Origin: Laburnicola sp. R22_1
Taxonomy: Eukaryota; Ascomycota; Dothideomycetes; Pleosporales; Didymosphaeriaceae
DNA length: 64,000 nt
Direction: 5' to 3'
Assembly (NCBI GenBank): GCA_014281115.1
Contig: JACONQ010000001.1
Span: 4,030,001 to 4,094,000 of the forward strand
Part shown: positions 45,432 to 56,200 of the stretch, one piece after another
How the letters are laid out: each line of letters opens with the position of its first letter
How positions within the stretch are numbered: position 1 is the first letter of the stretch
Made by a program: the position numbers and the translations under genes
Notes under the pieces: generated by a model
What the model was told of the DNA's origin: nothing
Database searches by the model: none
Seen by the model: the letters and a program-made list of their open reading frames with translations, nothing else

Positions 45432-45727
45432 GATGGCTCCGAAATCAGGAGCAGATTGAGCGCATACTGATGGCGCCTTTACCGGCTTCATGGTGACGGA
45501 ATCTACGTTGCTTCGTGTTCAACGGATTCACATCGTAGTCCAGATTTGTTCTCAAACAGGTTAGGATGCCCGGGACTGCCCAGGTGATGTGATATATGGG
45601 TGACGTCATGTGCCAAGCCTTGGAAAGAGCCGTGCAGCAGCAGTGGCCCAAGCTTACCGACGTTTCAGCTTCACCGCACCTACAGACGAACTCCGCTCAT
45701 TATTGCGAACGTGCCTTACCATCTGCA
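45432..45727. other. Short intergenic stretch after A2
   Basis: No gene assigned. The downstream frame is open from 45596, so a longer N-terminus for the next ORF is possible. Confidence 0.35.
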
Positions 45728-46196
45728 ATGACAGCCGTAGCCGCCTCGCAGGCGCGCCTTCGAAAACTCTTGAACGCCCTTTCAAGCGCAGAACGTGAGC
45801 TTGATGACATAGAATGTGACGCCCAACGCTGTTATTTGGACCGTGATTTCCATGACGAAGATCTCACTTATGCCACTGTGGTCGAACCAACAGATTACGG
45901 TGACACCACGGACAACCAGCATGGAGTTTCTAGCCATGAGGAAGAGGGGGAGGATGTCTACACGAGGCTCAACAATGAGATGGAACGATGCATTATCCAG
46001 GTACTGGAAGCTCAAAAGTGAGTCATCTAAGCGCCTCTTCTAGAGCGCCATGTCTACATGCATGGCAACTAAACATTATCAACAAAGGGCTTTCCTGGAC
46101 GATTTCGAAGCATGCGTAAAACCCGACAGCTTAGACTTCTTCGACGCACTCTATGCCATGATGCGCGCAAACTTCCTATCGAAGTGCGAGACATGA
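45728..46196 (+). CDS. Small hypothetical protein, overlapping the next gene
   Basis: Two exons (45728-46017 and 46088-46196) give 132 residues. The 70-nt intron has GTGAGT and ends CAACAAAG. The sequence is acidic and helical (RLRKLLNALSSAERELDDIE, VYTRLNNEMERCIIQVLEAQ) with no known domain. Its last exon overlaps the start of the 46112 frame in a different frame. An alternative acceptor at 46110 (TTCGAAG) would instead join this exon to that frame, giving one longer protein. Which form is real cannot be decided from sequence. Confidence 0.45.
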
Positions 46197-47251
46197 TTTA
46201 CGCTCTTCTTTTTGCGATCCAAGTGAAACCTACACCTAAACCAAACACACTTCAAATGAAATACCGACCGAAACGACGGATAGTGCGCGAAGTCACTCCT
46301 TTGAAACCTGAACGTCGTCAGCGACTCGGAACATACAGCAGCTGCGAGAGACTCTTTCGGCACAAAAGAGGTGACTATGGAGACTGGTTTACTCCTGACG
46401 AATCGCTTCGTCTTCTCCGCTCCGGACGTAATGCAACCGAGGCAGGAACTTATGATAGCCTCAAACCTGGAGGTTGGCTGCTCAATCCAGAGTATGTAAG
46501 CCAGGGCATGGCTCGCGAGATCGCAGAGTTCTTTTACGCGGGCTTTGATTTTGCTATAGAAGCAGAACACCTGAAGGAAATCCTCACCGTGGATCGCACA
46601 CAGACGGGCCTGAAGCCTTACGAGTACATCCGTGGTGGTTTCCGTGTTTCACTCAACACATTGTCCATGGAACTCGATGAACGAGACCGTCAGAGTACGG
46701 AGGCTGAGATTGCAGAGCTCGACGGCTTGCACAGTCAGTTGAGCCTCCTGATGCTCCTGGCACGAAATCAGAAGCCCGCTATCGAATTAAGTCTTGATGT
46801 ACCTCAACCACGACGCGGACCACTGAACAGGCGACGCTGGTACAACATGATGGAATCGATCCGTGCGCCCGTGTATGATTTAATTCATTCAGGCGTGGAT
46901 GTGACTGTGAAGCGAATCACATATTCTTCTGCTTCTTCTCGTCGTAATTTCGACATTGCAAATATTACCGCTGAGCCTTCGAACTACTTTCACCTAGGGA
47001 AAGAAGAATGGGAGGCGGAGAAGCGGACTCACGGTCCGGGTTGGCTGCCGTCAGAAAGGTACATATCAACAGAGAAGCTCTCGAAAATCCGAGAAGAGTG
47101 GCTAGCAGAGGCCGAAGAACAGTTCCCATGGCAGTGGCCAATACAAACCCAAGAAGACATGGACTACGTCGAGGAGGCCATAGATACGCATGTTAAGAAT
47201 ATATTGGAAGATGCTTTCCAAGGCAGGTGGGGCTTGGGACCTCTGGAGTGA
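46112..47251 (+). CDS. F-box-like hypothetical protein
   Basis: An uninterrupted 379-residue frame. Near the N-terminus ARKLPIEVRDMIYALLF matches the short F-box-like motif (LPxExRxxIY) that opens many Pezizomycotina proteins of unknown function. It is followed by a mixed alpha/beta region (NPEYVSQGMAREIAEFFYAG, LSLLMLLARNQKPAIELSLD) and a C-terminal Trp-rich helix (EEQFPWQWPIQTQEDMDYVE). The start at 46112 is the first Met in frame. A fusion to the upstream exon 45728-46017 through the acceptor at 46110 is equally possible. The function is unknown; a role as an SCF-type adaptor is only a guess from the motif. Confidence 0.7.
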   Translation: MRKTRQLRLLRRTLCHDARKLPIEVRDMIYALLFAIQVKPTPKPNTLQMKYRPKRRIVREVTPLKPERRQRLGTYSSCERLFRHKRGDYGDWFTPDESLRLLRSGRNATEAGTYDSLKPGGWLLNPEYVSQGMAREIAEFFYAGFDFAIEAEHLKEILTVDRTQTGLKPYEYIRGGFRVSLNTLSMELDERDRQSTEAEIAELDGLHSQLSLLMLLARNQKPAIELSLDVPQPRRGPLNRRRWYNMMESIRAPVYDLIHSGVDVTVKRITYSSASSRRNFDIANITAEPSNYFHLGKEEWEAEKRTHGPGWLPSERYISTEKLSKIREEWLAEAEEQFPWQWPIQTQEDMDYVEEAIDTHVKNILEDAFQGRWGLGPLE

Positions 47252-48468
47252 GGCCGCTTAAAGGGGGCTGCACGACAGCGCCAGTGGTGAGGAAGTATGG
47301 GGCGACTTAATTTGGCCAATCTAGGAGTAGGCTATGCGGTGCGCAGGCGTTGAAGATGGGCTCTCTACTTGGAAAGGAGAGAGAGGTACCTTAGCACGCG
47401 GGATCAAGCTCCGACACTCATTGAAGAGATGGATAGTACGTTACATTGTCCAGCTCTTTGTGAGATTGCTTTGGGGGGTCATATCTCGGGGACAGGGTCA
47501 AATCATCTTCTCTCAGACTGGGCTTCGAATAGCGCTGGTCGTCTTTTTCTCGAACACTTGGGGTTTTCCTCCTGACTATGGGAGGTCTCTCAGCTTTGAG
47601 TAGGAGGACGATTTGAATATTTCCAACGCTCGCTTTGTGCACTACGGAGGGTTCTGCTTTATTTCTTGTTTCATTTGGAAAGAAAATACTAAAAGAAAAA
47701 AAATTTTCTAGCTGTCTCAGATAACTTTTATATTTCCTACTACTTTCATTCGTTGGCTGTACCTTCTACAACGACAAATCAAACAGTCTAGCTCGTCGGA
47801 AGTCCTTATTCGAATACTACAACCACGCGGCAATCTATCCCATATCGTGTGTACCCAACCTGCGCGAAGTCTTCTTGATGATAATTTATCCCATATAGCC
47901 TTACAGACATCGCTTTCCTATGACGACCCGCGACACGCTGCTACCCAGCCAGTGAGCCAGTCAGAAATAGATGAGCTTCGTACTACTCATGCTATTACCA
48001 TCCGAATAGTCCTTTTGTTCACATGCTCGACACGGCGGAGGGAGTACGCTGCCGAGACTACGACGACCATCGAGCAGTAGCCCACAAGCACCATGCGTAC
48101 AATTTTTATTGCAGTTTCGAACCGGTTTGAATTGTTTATGGCGATTATCACCTATGACTCACAAGGTAGTCAAGCAGAACGACTTGGACAAGATGTTCCA
48201 ATCCATTTTTCATTCGGATTAGGGTACCTGCAGAAGAATCCTTTTTTCTCCATCAGCCACGATAAACTCCAAGCCAGGAGAACGAGCACAACCATCGTCC
48301 TCGGATCCATCCCTCTCATTCAAAAGAGGTTCTTCATATCCGCGGAATACCTCCTCCCTGCTAATCGCTGTCCGCACGCAATTTTCCCAACCGGCACCTC
48401 TCTAACACTTCTCAAGGGCCAACATCAACGCCTACCCTGCCAGACCCAATAGTGCCCCTACCACCACC
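47252..48468. other. Intergenic, 1.2 kb
   Basis: No supportable gene. A frame of 119 codons at 48093-48452 has no recognisable feature. Confidence 0.4.
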
Positions 48469-49336
48469 TCAAATCCAAATACCCGTACGCTCCGGGTCCC
48501 TAACTACGCCTCCACGCTGCACCTTCGCGCCCCCAGACCCCCAACTAAACCGCTTCGCCCTCTTCGAATTCAAGTCCTTGAGGCCCGTCCACTGCGGATG
48601 CGCGGGGTTGTTGACACGCGAAGCGTCGGAGCGGAACACCAGGAAAAGGGTGTATAAGCAGAAGAGTATCCAGAGGCCGCAGATGGTGATGATGGCGGGG
48701 AAGAGCGGGGACATGCCGGGGCTGTGGGTGTGTTAGTTGGTAGGGTGCACGTAAGAGAGGAAAGTATATGGGTGGGAGATAAGGTGAGGTAAGAGAAGAG
48801 AAGGAAGGGAGGAAGGTGGTGCGGGTGTGGGGAAAGGGTGACGTGACGTACTTGAGGTCAGCGAAATTACCCGTCCCGTACGGATCGATTGAGCTGTCGG
48901 CGGCGAGGACGGCGTAGCTGCTGGTGGGAGACTCATCGACGGCGTTGACGGGAGACTCATCGATGGAGCTGGTGGGAGACCCATCGACGGCGCTGGTAGC
49001 CACGGTCACGGCTGTCGTCGTGGCGTCGGTGGCTACGGTGTTGGCGAGTGTGATGAGCGTGGTGGATGGGACGGGTGGGGTCCACGGTAGAATCATAGAT
49101 GCGGTGGGGGTGACGTTGTTGGCGAGCGGGTTGATCATTGTAGCTTCGGGCGGGGCGCTGAGGCTCGACGAGATTTCACCGCTGGTTGGGAGCGTGGTGG
49201 TGGGTGCGGCTGCGAGGATTTGTGCCATGTTTTCGCCTCCGAACGTGGATGTCGTGGGTGCGGAGGACAACATGGCAACTGGCCCGAATAGGGTGGAAAG
49301 GATGAGTGCCGACGAGACAACGGACGCTATACCCAT
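48469..49336 (-). CDS. Ser/Thr-rich single-pass membrane protein
   Basis: Two exons (49336-48852, 48721-48469) around a 130-nt intron give an exact 245-residue frame. The start at 49336 opens a signal-peptide-like stretch (MGIASVVSSALILSTLFGPV). An approximately 140-residue Ser/Thr/Ala/Pro-rich region follows, with near-repeats SAVDGSPTSSIDESP and VNAVDESPTSS. One TM helix (FPAIITICGLWILFCLYTLF) and a short basic cytosolic tail (KDLNSKRAKRFSWGSGG) complete it. This mucin-like outside, one helix and basic tail architecture recalls cell-wall stress sensors of yeast, but there is no WSC or other named domain. The function is unassigned. A 5' frame extension to 49588 lacks a sensible start. Confidence 0.72.
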
Positions 49337-50031
49337 GTTAGTATACGTTTTGGACGGTTTGAATGTGCGCGTGGGCGCGTGGGCGCGCTGCAGCGGGAGG
49401 ATCGGCGGGAGTGGGTGTGGGAGTGGGAGAGAGCAGCAGCGGGGAGGAGAAAAAGTCGTGTTACTGACCGTGTGGTACGTGCGGCTGATTCTAGTTTTAG
49501 ATAGGGATAGTGGTTGAGTGAAAAATAGAGTGAATGTAGCGTTGCTAGGTAGTTTTCGCACAGGGAGACGAGGGAAACACAACAACACTATACCGTTCCA
49601 CCATCGTGAAAGTAAGGAATATAGACGCTGAGACCACGCAGTGTCTTAGTAATAATCAGTCCAATGGAGAGTTTCCAACGCGGACTATATACCAAGGTAT
49701 TCACTGTAGTCTCTATCAAGCCAACTTCCCCCTCTACAGAGCCTCTCTCCGGCTTCCCTCAACCCCACTACCGTCGCACCCACCACCTAAACATCTACTG
49801 CAACAAAAGCCGCCCCTACGCTCCCCCGCGCACCAGACACCAAACCCCCACTACAACCATGCTCCTCTTCGTCCTCTTAAAGCTCCCCTCCCTCATCCCA
49901 ATCACTCTCTCCACTCTCCCCCTCACACCACCCACCCGCGCCCCACAAATGGAAAGAACCTCAGCCTCTCCAGCTCAACCACCCCATCTCAGCACTCGAG
50001 GCCACCCGCTCAACTTCGCAGCCCCCGACAC

Positions 50032-50137
50032 CAGCAAAGTATCAAGTTTACATGTGCTAGAAGTATACTTGTACTATTTACACTATAGTTCATCTCATTG
50101 CGACTCACATAACGCCCGAAGCGAAAAATTCGGCCCC
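50032..50137 (-). repeat. Diverged copy of the 38955 dispersed repeat
   Basis: On the minus strand it reads GGCCGAATTTTTCGCTTCGG, then GCGTTATGTGAGTCGCA, AAGTATACTTCTAGCACATG and TTGATACTTTGCTGG. The order of blocks is the same as at 38955-39070 and in the interrupted copy 39131-41048. Confidence 0.65.
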
Positions 50138-50196
50138 GCCCTGTACGGGTCTCTCACCAGCTGGTGATGCTGCATCGTAGCCACCGAAGCCTTCAC

Positions 50197-50198
50197 CA

Positions 50199-50233
<35 letters not shown>
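50197..50233 (+). repeat. CA dinucleotide microsatellite
   Basis: About 18 consecutive CA units in intergenic sequence. Confidence 0.95.
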
Positions 50234-50234
<1 letters not shown>

Positions 50235-50682
50235 CCCTCCTCCCCAACCACCTTATAAACCCATACCTAGAAAAACATACAGCCTATCTTTCACAACGGA
50301 GCATGCAATTCCACAAGCCATTTCAATATAGAAAGAAGAAGAGTGCCCACTGCCTATTCACAAGTCTACGTTACGCAGTAACATAACCTAGACTAGACCA
50401 GGCTAGACCCGATAGATAGATACAGGCCAACGCCCGTAAAAGTCACATAAACACCCAGCAGCCAGATAGACACAAGCAACTACCCAATCTCACACACTCG
50501 AACTAACAACAAAAATCTTCACTTTATCTATCCATCTAATCTGCCCACCCTCCCTCCTCCTACACTACGTAATCACAGACACATAAATAAAGAAACTCCA
50601 TCTACAAAACAACCACATACATACATACAGGGAGGGGTACATCATGAAAACAACAACAACAATAACAACAAAACAAAACAAA

Positions 50683-50870
50683 GGAGATGATGAAATTTTG
50701 TTTTCCCAAGCATCAAAAATGCAACAACTACCTTTCCACCCGCAAGGGTCACCATAATAACAACAAATTAAAAAAAAACAAGACAAAGAAGATGAACATG
50801 AAAATATTTTTTCCCAAAGTATCCAAAATGCAAACAACTACCTTTCCACCCGCAAAGGGTCACCATATAT
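50683..50870 (+). repeat. Imperfect tandem duplication containing CTACCTTTCCACCCGCAAGG
   Basis: Two copies about 107 bp apart share GATGA...TTTTCCCAA...ATGCAA and ACAACTACCTTTCCACCCGC followed by GGGTCACCAT. It lies in the presumed 3' region of the gene ending at 51204. Confidence 0.75.
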
Positions 50871-51203
50871 AGAAGGGGGTATACAATCCAATCCAATCCA
50901 ATCCAACCAGAAACTACGAAAATCGCCGACGCATACAAGAGTAGAAACAAGGCAAACAATCAATCCAAAAAAAAAAGGCCCCAGTCTATAATCTACAAGG
51001 TAACGTGTAAGAAAGACCCATACAAGTCCCCAAGGACATACCCATACATGACATGACCCGTCCCGTCACTTTTCCTACACTTGGCCTGACAGACAATGGG
51101 GCAAGGACACTAAAGAAAGCCCAGAAGAGAAAAAAAAACAAGAAAAGGCTTCAACCCCCCCCCAATCGCAGCACCACTACGACTACGACCCGACGCATTT
51201 TCT

Positions 51204-53258
51204 TCACCGCCACTCATCGTTCACCTGCCCATACATGTTCCTCGTAGCTTGCTGCGCCCGACCATGTCCATTTGCACGATCATCAACAGCGTACCCAGAA
51301 TACTGAGCTGGCTGCGCCGGCGGGTACGTAGGCAGGGCATTGTGCATACCATGTGTGTCCCACGCATCATTAGCCACCCTCGGAGGATACTGGTGCTGAT
51401 GCTGGTGCTGATGCGCGACTGCGACCGGCGGAATAGAAGGATGAATAGGGCGCGTCGACGGGGCAGCAAAGGGATTGTCTTCCAGGTTTGTGTTGGATGT
51501 ACGAGGTTGAGCAAACGGAACCGACAGTTGAGAGGGCGAATATCGTGCAGAAGGAAACTGATTTTGCGCAGTGTAGTGCTGCGTGTTCGCATGCGAGCTC
51601 GGTGGACGCGTCGAGTATGATTGTTGTTGCCCACCCGCGAAGGTAGTGGTCAAGGGCGTTAGCGGAGGAGGGTTTGGTTGGACGATGGAAGCGCGGCGGG
51701 TGCTATTGGTCCGTCCCAAGCTACCCACTGGAGGCGGGTTTGTGGAGATGCTTCCACGACGCTTACCGCTCGACGGCCTTGTCTCCTCCACAGGGTAGGG
51801 TCCGGTAGCATAGGACTGAGGGCGCGTAGAGTACTGTTGCTGCCTCAGCTCGGCAGCACGCTCTTCGCGCTCGCGTTGCTCGGCAGCTTCACGCTCCAGA
51901 GACATTTGCATTTTTTCTTGGAGCAAGAGCCGGTCGCGTTCGTCGATGTCTGCTTGCGTCATGGAGTTCCGGCGAGAATGGCCGGGCCGCATCTTGGGAA
52001 AATCGCGTGTAGGCGGTTGTGTCTTCTCGCGTTCGGGTTTCTTCGTAGCGCGTTTCTCGGGCTCCTTTGTAGTGCGTCTCTCTGGCTCCTTGGTTGGACG
52101 TTTCTCGGGCTCCTTCGTAGCGCGCTTCTCTTGCTCCCTCTTGCGCTGCCTCTCCTTTTCTCGTTCTTCTGCTCTTTGCTTCTCACTCTCAGCAAGCTTC
52201 TGCTCCTTGCGGAGCCGGTCTCTTTCTTCATAACGGCCAGTCTCCTTTTCTGCGAATCTGACCTGCTTTGCTTGTTCTTGCTGCTTAGCAAGGTTCTCCG
52301 CATACCGACGATCGTTCTCTTCTTGCTCCTTCTTCTCATCCTCCTTCTTGCGTCGACGTTCACGATCGATAGCCCGCTCCGAGATTTCGGGAGCGGCAGC
52401 GCGGCTTGAACTTGCGTTTGACGAAGTATGACTACGTGGAGAGGGGTGCAGGTCAACAGGGTAGTCGCCTACCTTCTCCCGCGACGAGCTATGGTCTCGC
52501 GATGAACTCTGTGGAATCTCGATCCTAGTGTGGTAGGTCGACTGCGGCGATGCTTGGCCACGTGTCGCTACTGTTGAGGAAGGAGCAGGTCGAGTATTGT
52601 GCACTATTGTGCGAGGATACTCGGGAGGATGATGAGCACTGGGTGATTCAGGCTCCGTCTCAGAGGTAGTATAGAGAGACGGGGTTTGGCTTGTCGTGAC
52701 GGATGAGGACGAGGCTGTGTGGCGGTGGCCTTGTGGCACGATGTGCCTGGTGGTGTAACCGTGCGACTGGCCGAAAGGGGCATTCTGAGGAACAGCCGTC
52801 TCTGGCAGGCCGGTTCGGATGGGATAGGATGCATCGGAGCCGGGCGACTCGACGGCAACATCGGAGGCATTTGATGCGGCACCGAGTGATGATCTCTTGT
52901 AGCTCTTGGAGACATAGGTCTGTGGGTACTTCTTGTCCTTGTCCTTTCTGGAACTTCCGCCGATTTGGATGACAATCTCAGCAGGCACCTTTAGTGAAGG
53001 CCGACGTCCGCTCCCCGAAGGCCTTCGTTCCTCGACAAGGTAGTTGCCGATCCCGGTAGGTGTGGGTGGGTTGTTCGAAGCGGGCGATGATGCATCGTCG
53101 CGAGCAATGGGCTGCGCTCCCACGTATTCCCTGACCCTCTTCTCCGGCTTCGAGCAGCGTTTCCCACGGCGACGCGCTCGGTCACACTCAAAGGTGTCTT
53201 GAAAGGTTCTGCTCCTGCCGTCCGAGCCTCGATAAACCTTCTCCTCGATTCTACACAT
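51204..53258 (-). CDS. Conserved fungal disordered/coiled-coil protein
   Basis: A single exon of 684 residues. The start at 53258 gives MCRIEEKVYRGSDGRSRTFQ, the typical N-terminus of a Pezizomycotina family of unknown function. It continues with TFECDRARRRGKRCSKPEKR, whose Cys residues are usual for the family. The middle is Ser/Pro-rich and disordered. Residues of about 310-480 are highly charged (RRKKEDEKKEQEENDRRYAE) and likely coiled coil. They include a short repeat of TKEPEKR units near residues 370-415. The C-terminus is Gln/Pro/Tyr-rich. No catalytic domain is visible. An open frame upstream of 53258 lacks an ATG. Other functions such as scaffolding cannot be tested here. Confidence 0.8.
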   Translation of the reverse strand: MCRIEEKVYRGSDGRSRTFQDTFECDRARRRGKRCSKPEKRVREYVGAQPIARDDASSPASNNPPTPTGIGNYLVEERRPSGSGRRPSLKVPAEIVIQIGGSSRKDKDKKYPQTYVSKSYKRSSLGAASNASDVAVESPGSDASYPIRTGLPETAVPQNAPFGQSHGYTTRHIVPQGHRHTASSSSVTTSQTPSLYTTSETEPESPSAHHPPEYPRTIVHNTRPAPSSTVATRGQASPQSTYHTRIEIPQSSSRDHSSSREKVGDYPVDLHPSPRSHTSSNASSSRAAAPEISERAIDRERRRKKEDEKKEQEENDRRYAENLAKQQEQAKQVRFAEKETGRYEERDRLRKEQKLAESEKQRAEEREKERQRKREQEKRATKEPEKRPTKEPERRTTKEPEKRATKKPEREKTQPPTRDFPKMRPGHSRRNSMTQADIDERDRLLLQEKMQMSLEREAAEQREREERAAELRQQQYSTRPQSYATGPYPVEETRPSSGKRRGSISTNPPPVGSLGRTNSTRRASIVQPNPPPLTPLTTTFAGGQQQSYSTRPPSSHANTQHYTAQNQFPSARYSPSQLSVPFAQPRTSNTNLEDNPFAAPSTRPIHPSIPPVAVAHQHQHQHQYPPRVANDAWDTHGMHNALPTYPPAQPAQYSGYAVDDRANGHGRAQQATRNMYGQVNDEWR

Positions 53259-56200
53259 GGTGACGGCTGGATGTGTCTTGAGAGTTTCGTCCGCTTCGGC
53301 CAAGAACAGAGGGTCCGGCTTGAGTGATGACTCCCCTCAACCTAGGGACAGTAGGTTGGGGTCGTCGAGACTAATTTTCGTATTGCGGTAGGTGCTTTCC
53401 GAAATAAGATCCGGAGCCCGAACTATAAAAATAAATTGTAGCCGGCAACGGTTGGCGAGTGGAAAATTGGCTTCCCCGCAGACGGAGGACGGTGCGGGAC
53501 AGGAGTGCAAACGTGACGTATCTTTGTCTCGCGGCGCGGTGGTTGATGGAAGATGGTGCGGGTCGGGAGTGACTTTGTCTCGGAGCAGGTGACGGCCCAA
53601 CTGAGACAGGACGCGACGAGTATGATTGTACTGGTCGGAGGCGAGGCGAGGCCGAGGTTGACAGCAGGCAAAGGCCAAAATAAACTATGACTTGGGGCAG
53701 GAAGGCGCAGGAAGGTGCAGGAGGTATATGCAGAGAGGATGGGCTACTGGGGCGGTGGGCTGTATATGTATGCGGAGCGGATGGGAGCCTGGAAAGGCGC
53801 GCTGCAGGTAGGCGGGCGGAGAAAATGAACGAGGAACAGACTAGGCGTGGGCGCGCATGGTTCCGTAAAATAGACAGCAAGCAGGGCCCGATGAGCAACA
53901 GGGTGAACAGGGCAGTGACGACAAGCGGGCGCCGTGGGGTCTATCCGGGCTTTGAGCAGCGAGCAGAGTGAATTGACTGTGCACAGCCGCTGCGACAGGC
54001 ACGGCGACGGCCAACTCGCGGGCCCCTGCAGCCAACCGGTCTGGCATGACTAGGGAGCAAAGGACGAACGTGCGCGTCGCCATTGGCGAATGGCGCAGGT
54101 TTCGAGTCCCGAGTTGGTCACTGGCGGGCTGCGATGACTTTGTCTCAGACTCGACTCGGGCAGCCATGGACGCCGCTGATCCGCGACTGATGCCCTACAC
54201 GCGATCCGTCTTGGGCGGGACGAGGACGCTCCCAGTCGCGGCCATGATGCATGGTTCTGTGCGTGGCCGTCGCCGGTTCACGGTTTCACGCACTCGAGCC
54301 AGCGGTGGGCAGGTTGCACGGGCGGTGGAGGCTGTGGGCTGCGGGCTGCGGTGTGGGCATGCCGCTCGCCAGGCACGAGACGCGGAGGTCTGGATCGGCG
54401 CCCAATGCCTGGCCATTTGGGATTTCCAGAGGCTGAAGGTGCAGAAAGGGCTTGAAAGGGCTTGAAAGGGCTTGGCCGGGTGATTCGCAGCGGGTCTGCT
54501 GGGGTTGTCCTGGAGCTGCGAACAGAGGCGGGCGCTAGCCACAGCTAACCTTGGAAGGATGCGACTCCCGCGCTGGCGGCCCACGCACACGAGCAAAGAA
54601 GCGTTCGCATCGTCGGGCTGCATTTTTCTGACTGCCGAGCGCGCCATGGTGGGCTTGCGTGCGAGTTTTGTGCGAACACCCTCCTCCTCGGCGGAGTTGC
54701 ACACGCCCCCGGCCGGCGCTGAAGAAGCGCATCCGGCTGCTTGCCCGCACGCGTTGCTGCCTGGAGCCGTCCGGAACCGGGCGAGGTGGGCATTCACTCC
54801 TCTCAGGCAGCAGAGTCAGCGCGGCCGTCGCAGTGGTGGATGCTAGAGCGTGGTGCCATCGCCCGGCACCCATGGGCGGCACTATACCTAGGTATTCACC
54901 TTCGTCCAGCGCGAACGCGCCTTCCCCAGCGTGCGCGCAGTAGCGAATGCGGCAGTCGCCAACGTGCCCGCTGCCGGCTGCCCGCCCGTCAACAGCGTCA
55001 ACCATGACCCGGCGTCCGTGTGACCCGCATCCGCCTCGCTCGTCCCACCCCAAAATTCCCGCCATCCTCACAGTATCTTCCTCAGCCTTGCACCGCAGTG
55101 ACCACCAGCTTGACCGACCTTTGAGGCCTCACGACTCCACTACCATCTGCGACGCCAAGCTTGCCCACGACGATGCTGGTGCTTTGCACTGTGGCGTGTG
55201 CACATCCGTCCATGCGGAAAGCGTCGTTGCTCGTTTTGGGAAGCCACGATGCAGCGCCACACAGTAAGCAGCCTCAAGTGGTCACATCCCAGGCCGTTTG
55301 CAATACAGTACGAATCATGCTTCACCGGGGCGAAACTCGGACCGTCTCTGCTCAATTCCTTATTGTGCTGTTCCTTGCATTTTCCGACCGGTCAAACAAT
55401 AGTTCGGCTAATAATAGACTCCCGCTGCCGGCCGTGGAAAGAAACGTCAATGAAAATCATCAGCCACAGTCACACAGCCACACAGCCACATGTGGCACAG
55501 CACGTTCCACCGCTTCGTCCTCGTCTCCAGCCTTGGGCCCGTCCTTCAAACCACTCCCCCGCATGTTATCCGTCTTACTCAGCCCGCATTCGGCTCCAGT
55601 TGAACATTTCACTTTCCCGCCTCTTTATTATTAGGAAGCCTCCCGAAATGGCAGGAGCGCTTGCCAACGTCGAGCAGACTCGAGCTACTGCGAACGGCTG
55701 TCTACGTCAAACACTCCATTTCAGCCCCCACGAGACAAGTCCTTGCTCAACATCACAATGCCGACTGGCGCACCATGGCCTTGCCAGCGTGATATGCCGT
55801 GCTTCAACGGAGATGACACATCACCATCGTTGCGCCACAATGTAGCCCTGCCGGAGCCAGCCATCTCTACATACACAGTGCATGATAAATGGCCACCGAC
55901 TAACAAGCGATTTACAATCCAAACCCGCCGCCGTGTTTTTTTGTGCAATATTCACTTGCTCGCAAATGTAGAGCACGCCTTACATCATGCTACCCTCAAC
56001 CACCCACACAAGCCACATTCAGGGTCCACGCACCGCACGCATGCATTCCTGAGGCTGGAGCCCGGGTGGAGGCTGTGCAGTGCTACCTCCCGTCCCAACA
56101 TGACATAAATGTCAGGTCCGGACAGGCTCAGGGTGGATCCTATGAGACAATAAGACTTGATACTTGTATTGGATGCCGTCGACTAACGCCGGGCCCGAGC

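Larger units (their letters stand above)
49337..51203. other. Intergenic, 1.9 kb, rich in simple and short repeats
   Basis: It contains the diverged minus-strand dispersed-repeat copy (50032-50137), a CA microsatellite (50197-50233), a two-copy imperfect repeat (50683-50765 and 50789-50870) and an ATCCA pentamer array (50884-50907). No gene. Confidence 0.55.

Noticed and set aside
50197..50907. CRISPR-like array
   Set aside because: The repeats are a CA microsatellite, a two-copy duplication and a pentamer run, with no regular repeat-spacer pattern; the host is a eukaryote.
54080..54130. tRNA-like T-arm (GGTTTCGAGTCCC)
   Set aside because: No matching acceptor stem, anticodon arm or D-arm could be drawn around it. 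No tRNA or rRNA gene was found anywhere in the window.
54195..55071. Long overlapping frames of 170-200 codons on the minus strand
   Set aside because: Both strands are open at once, composition is low-complexity Ala/Arg/Pro/Ser, and there is no domain or splice structure.
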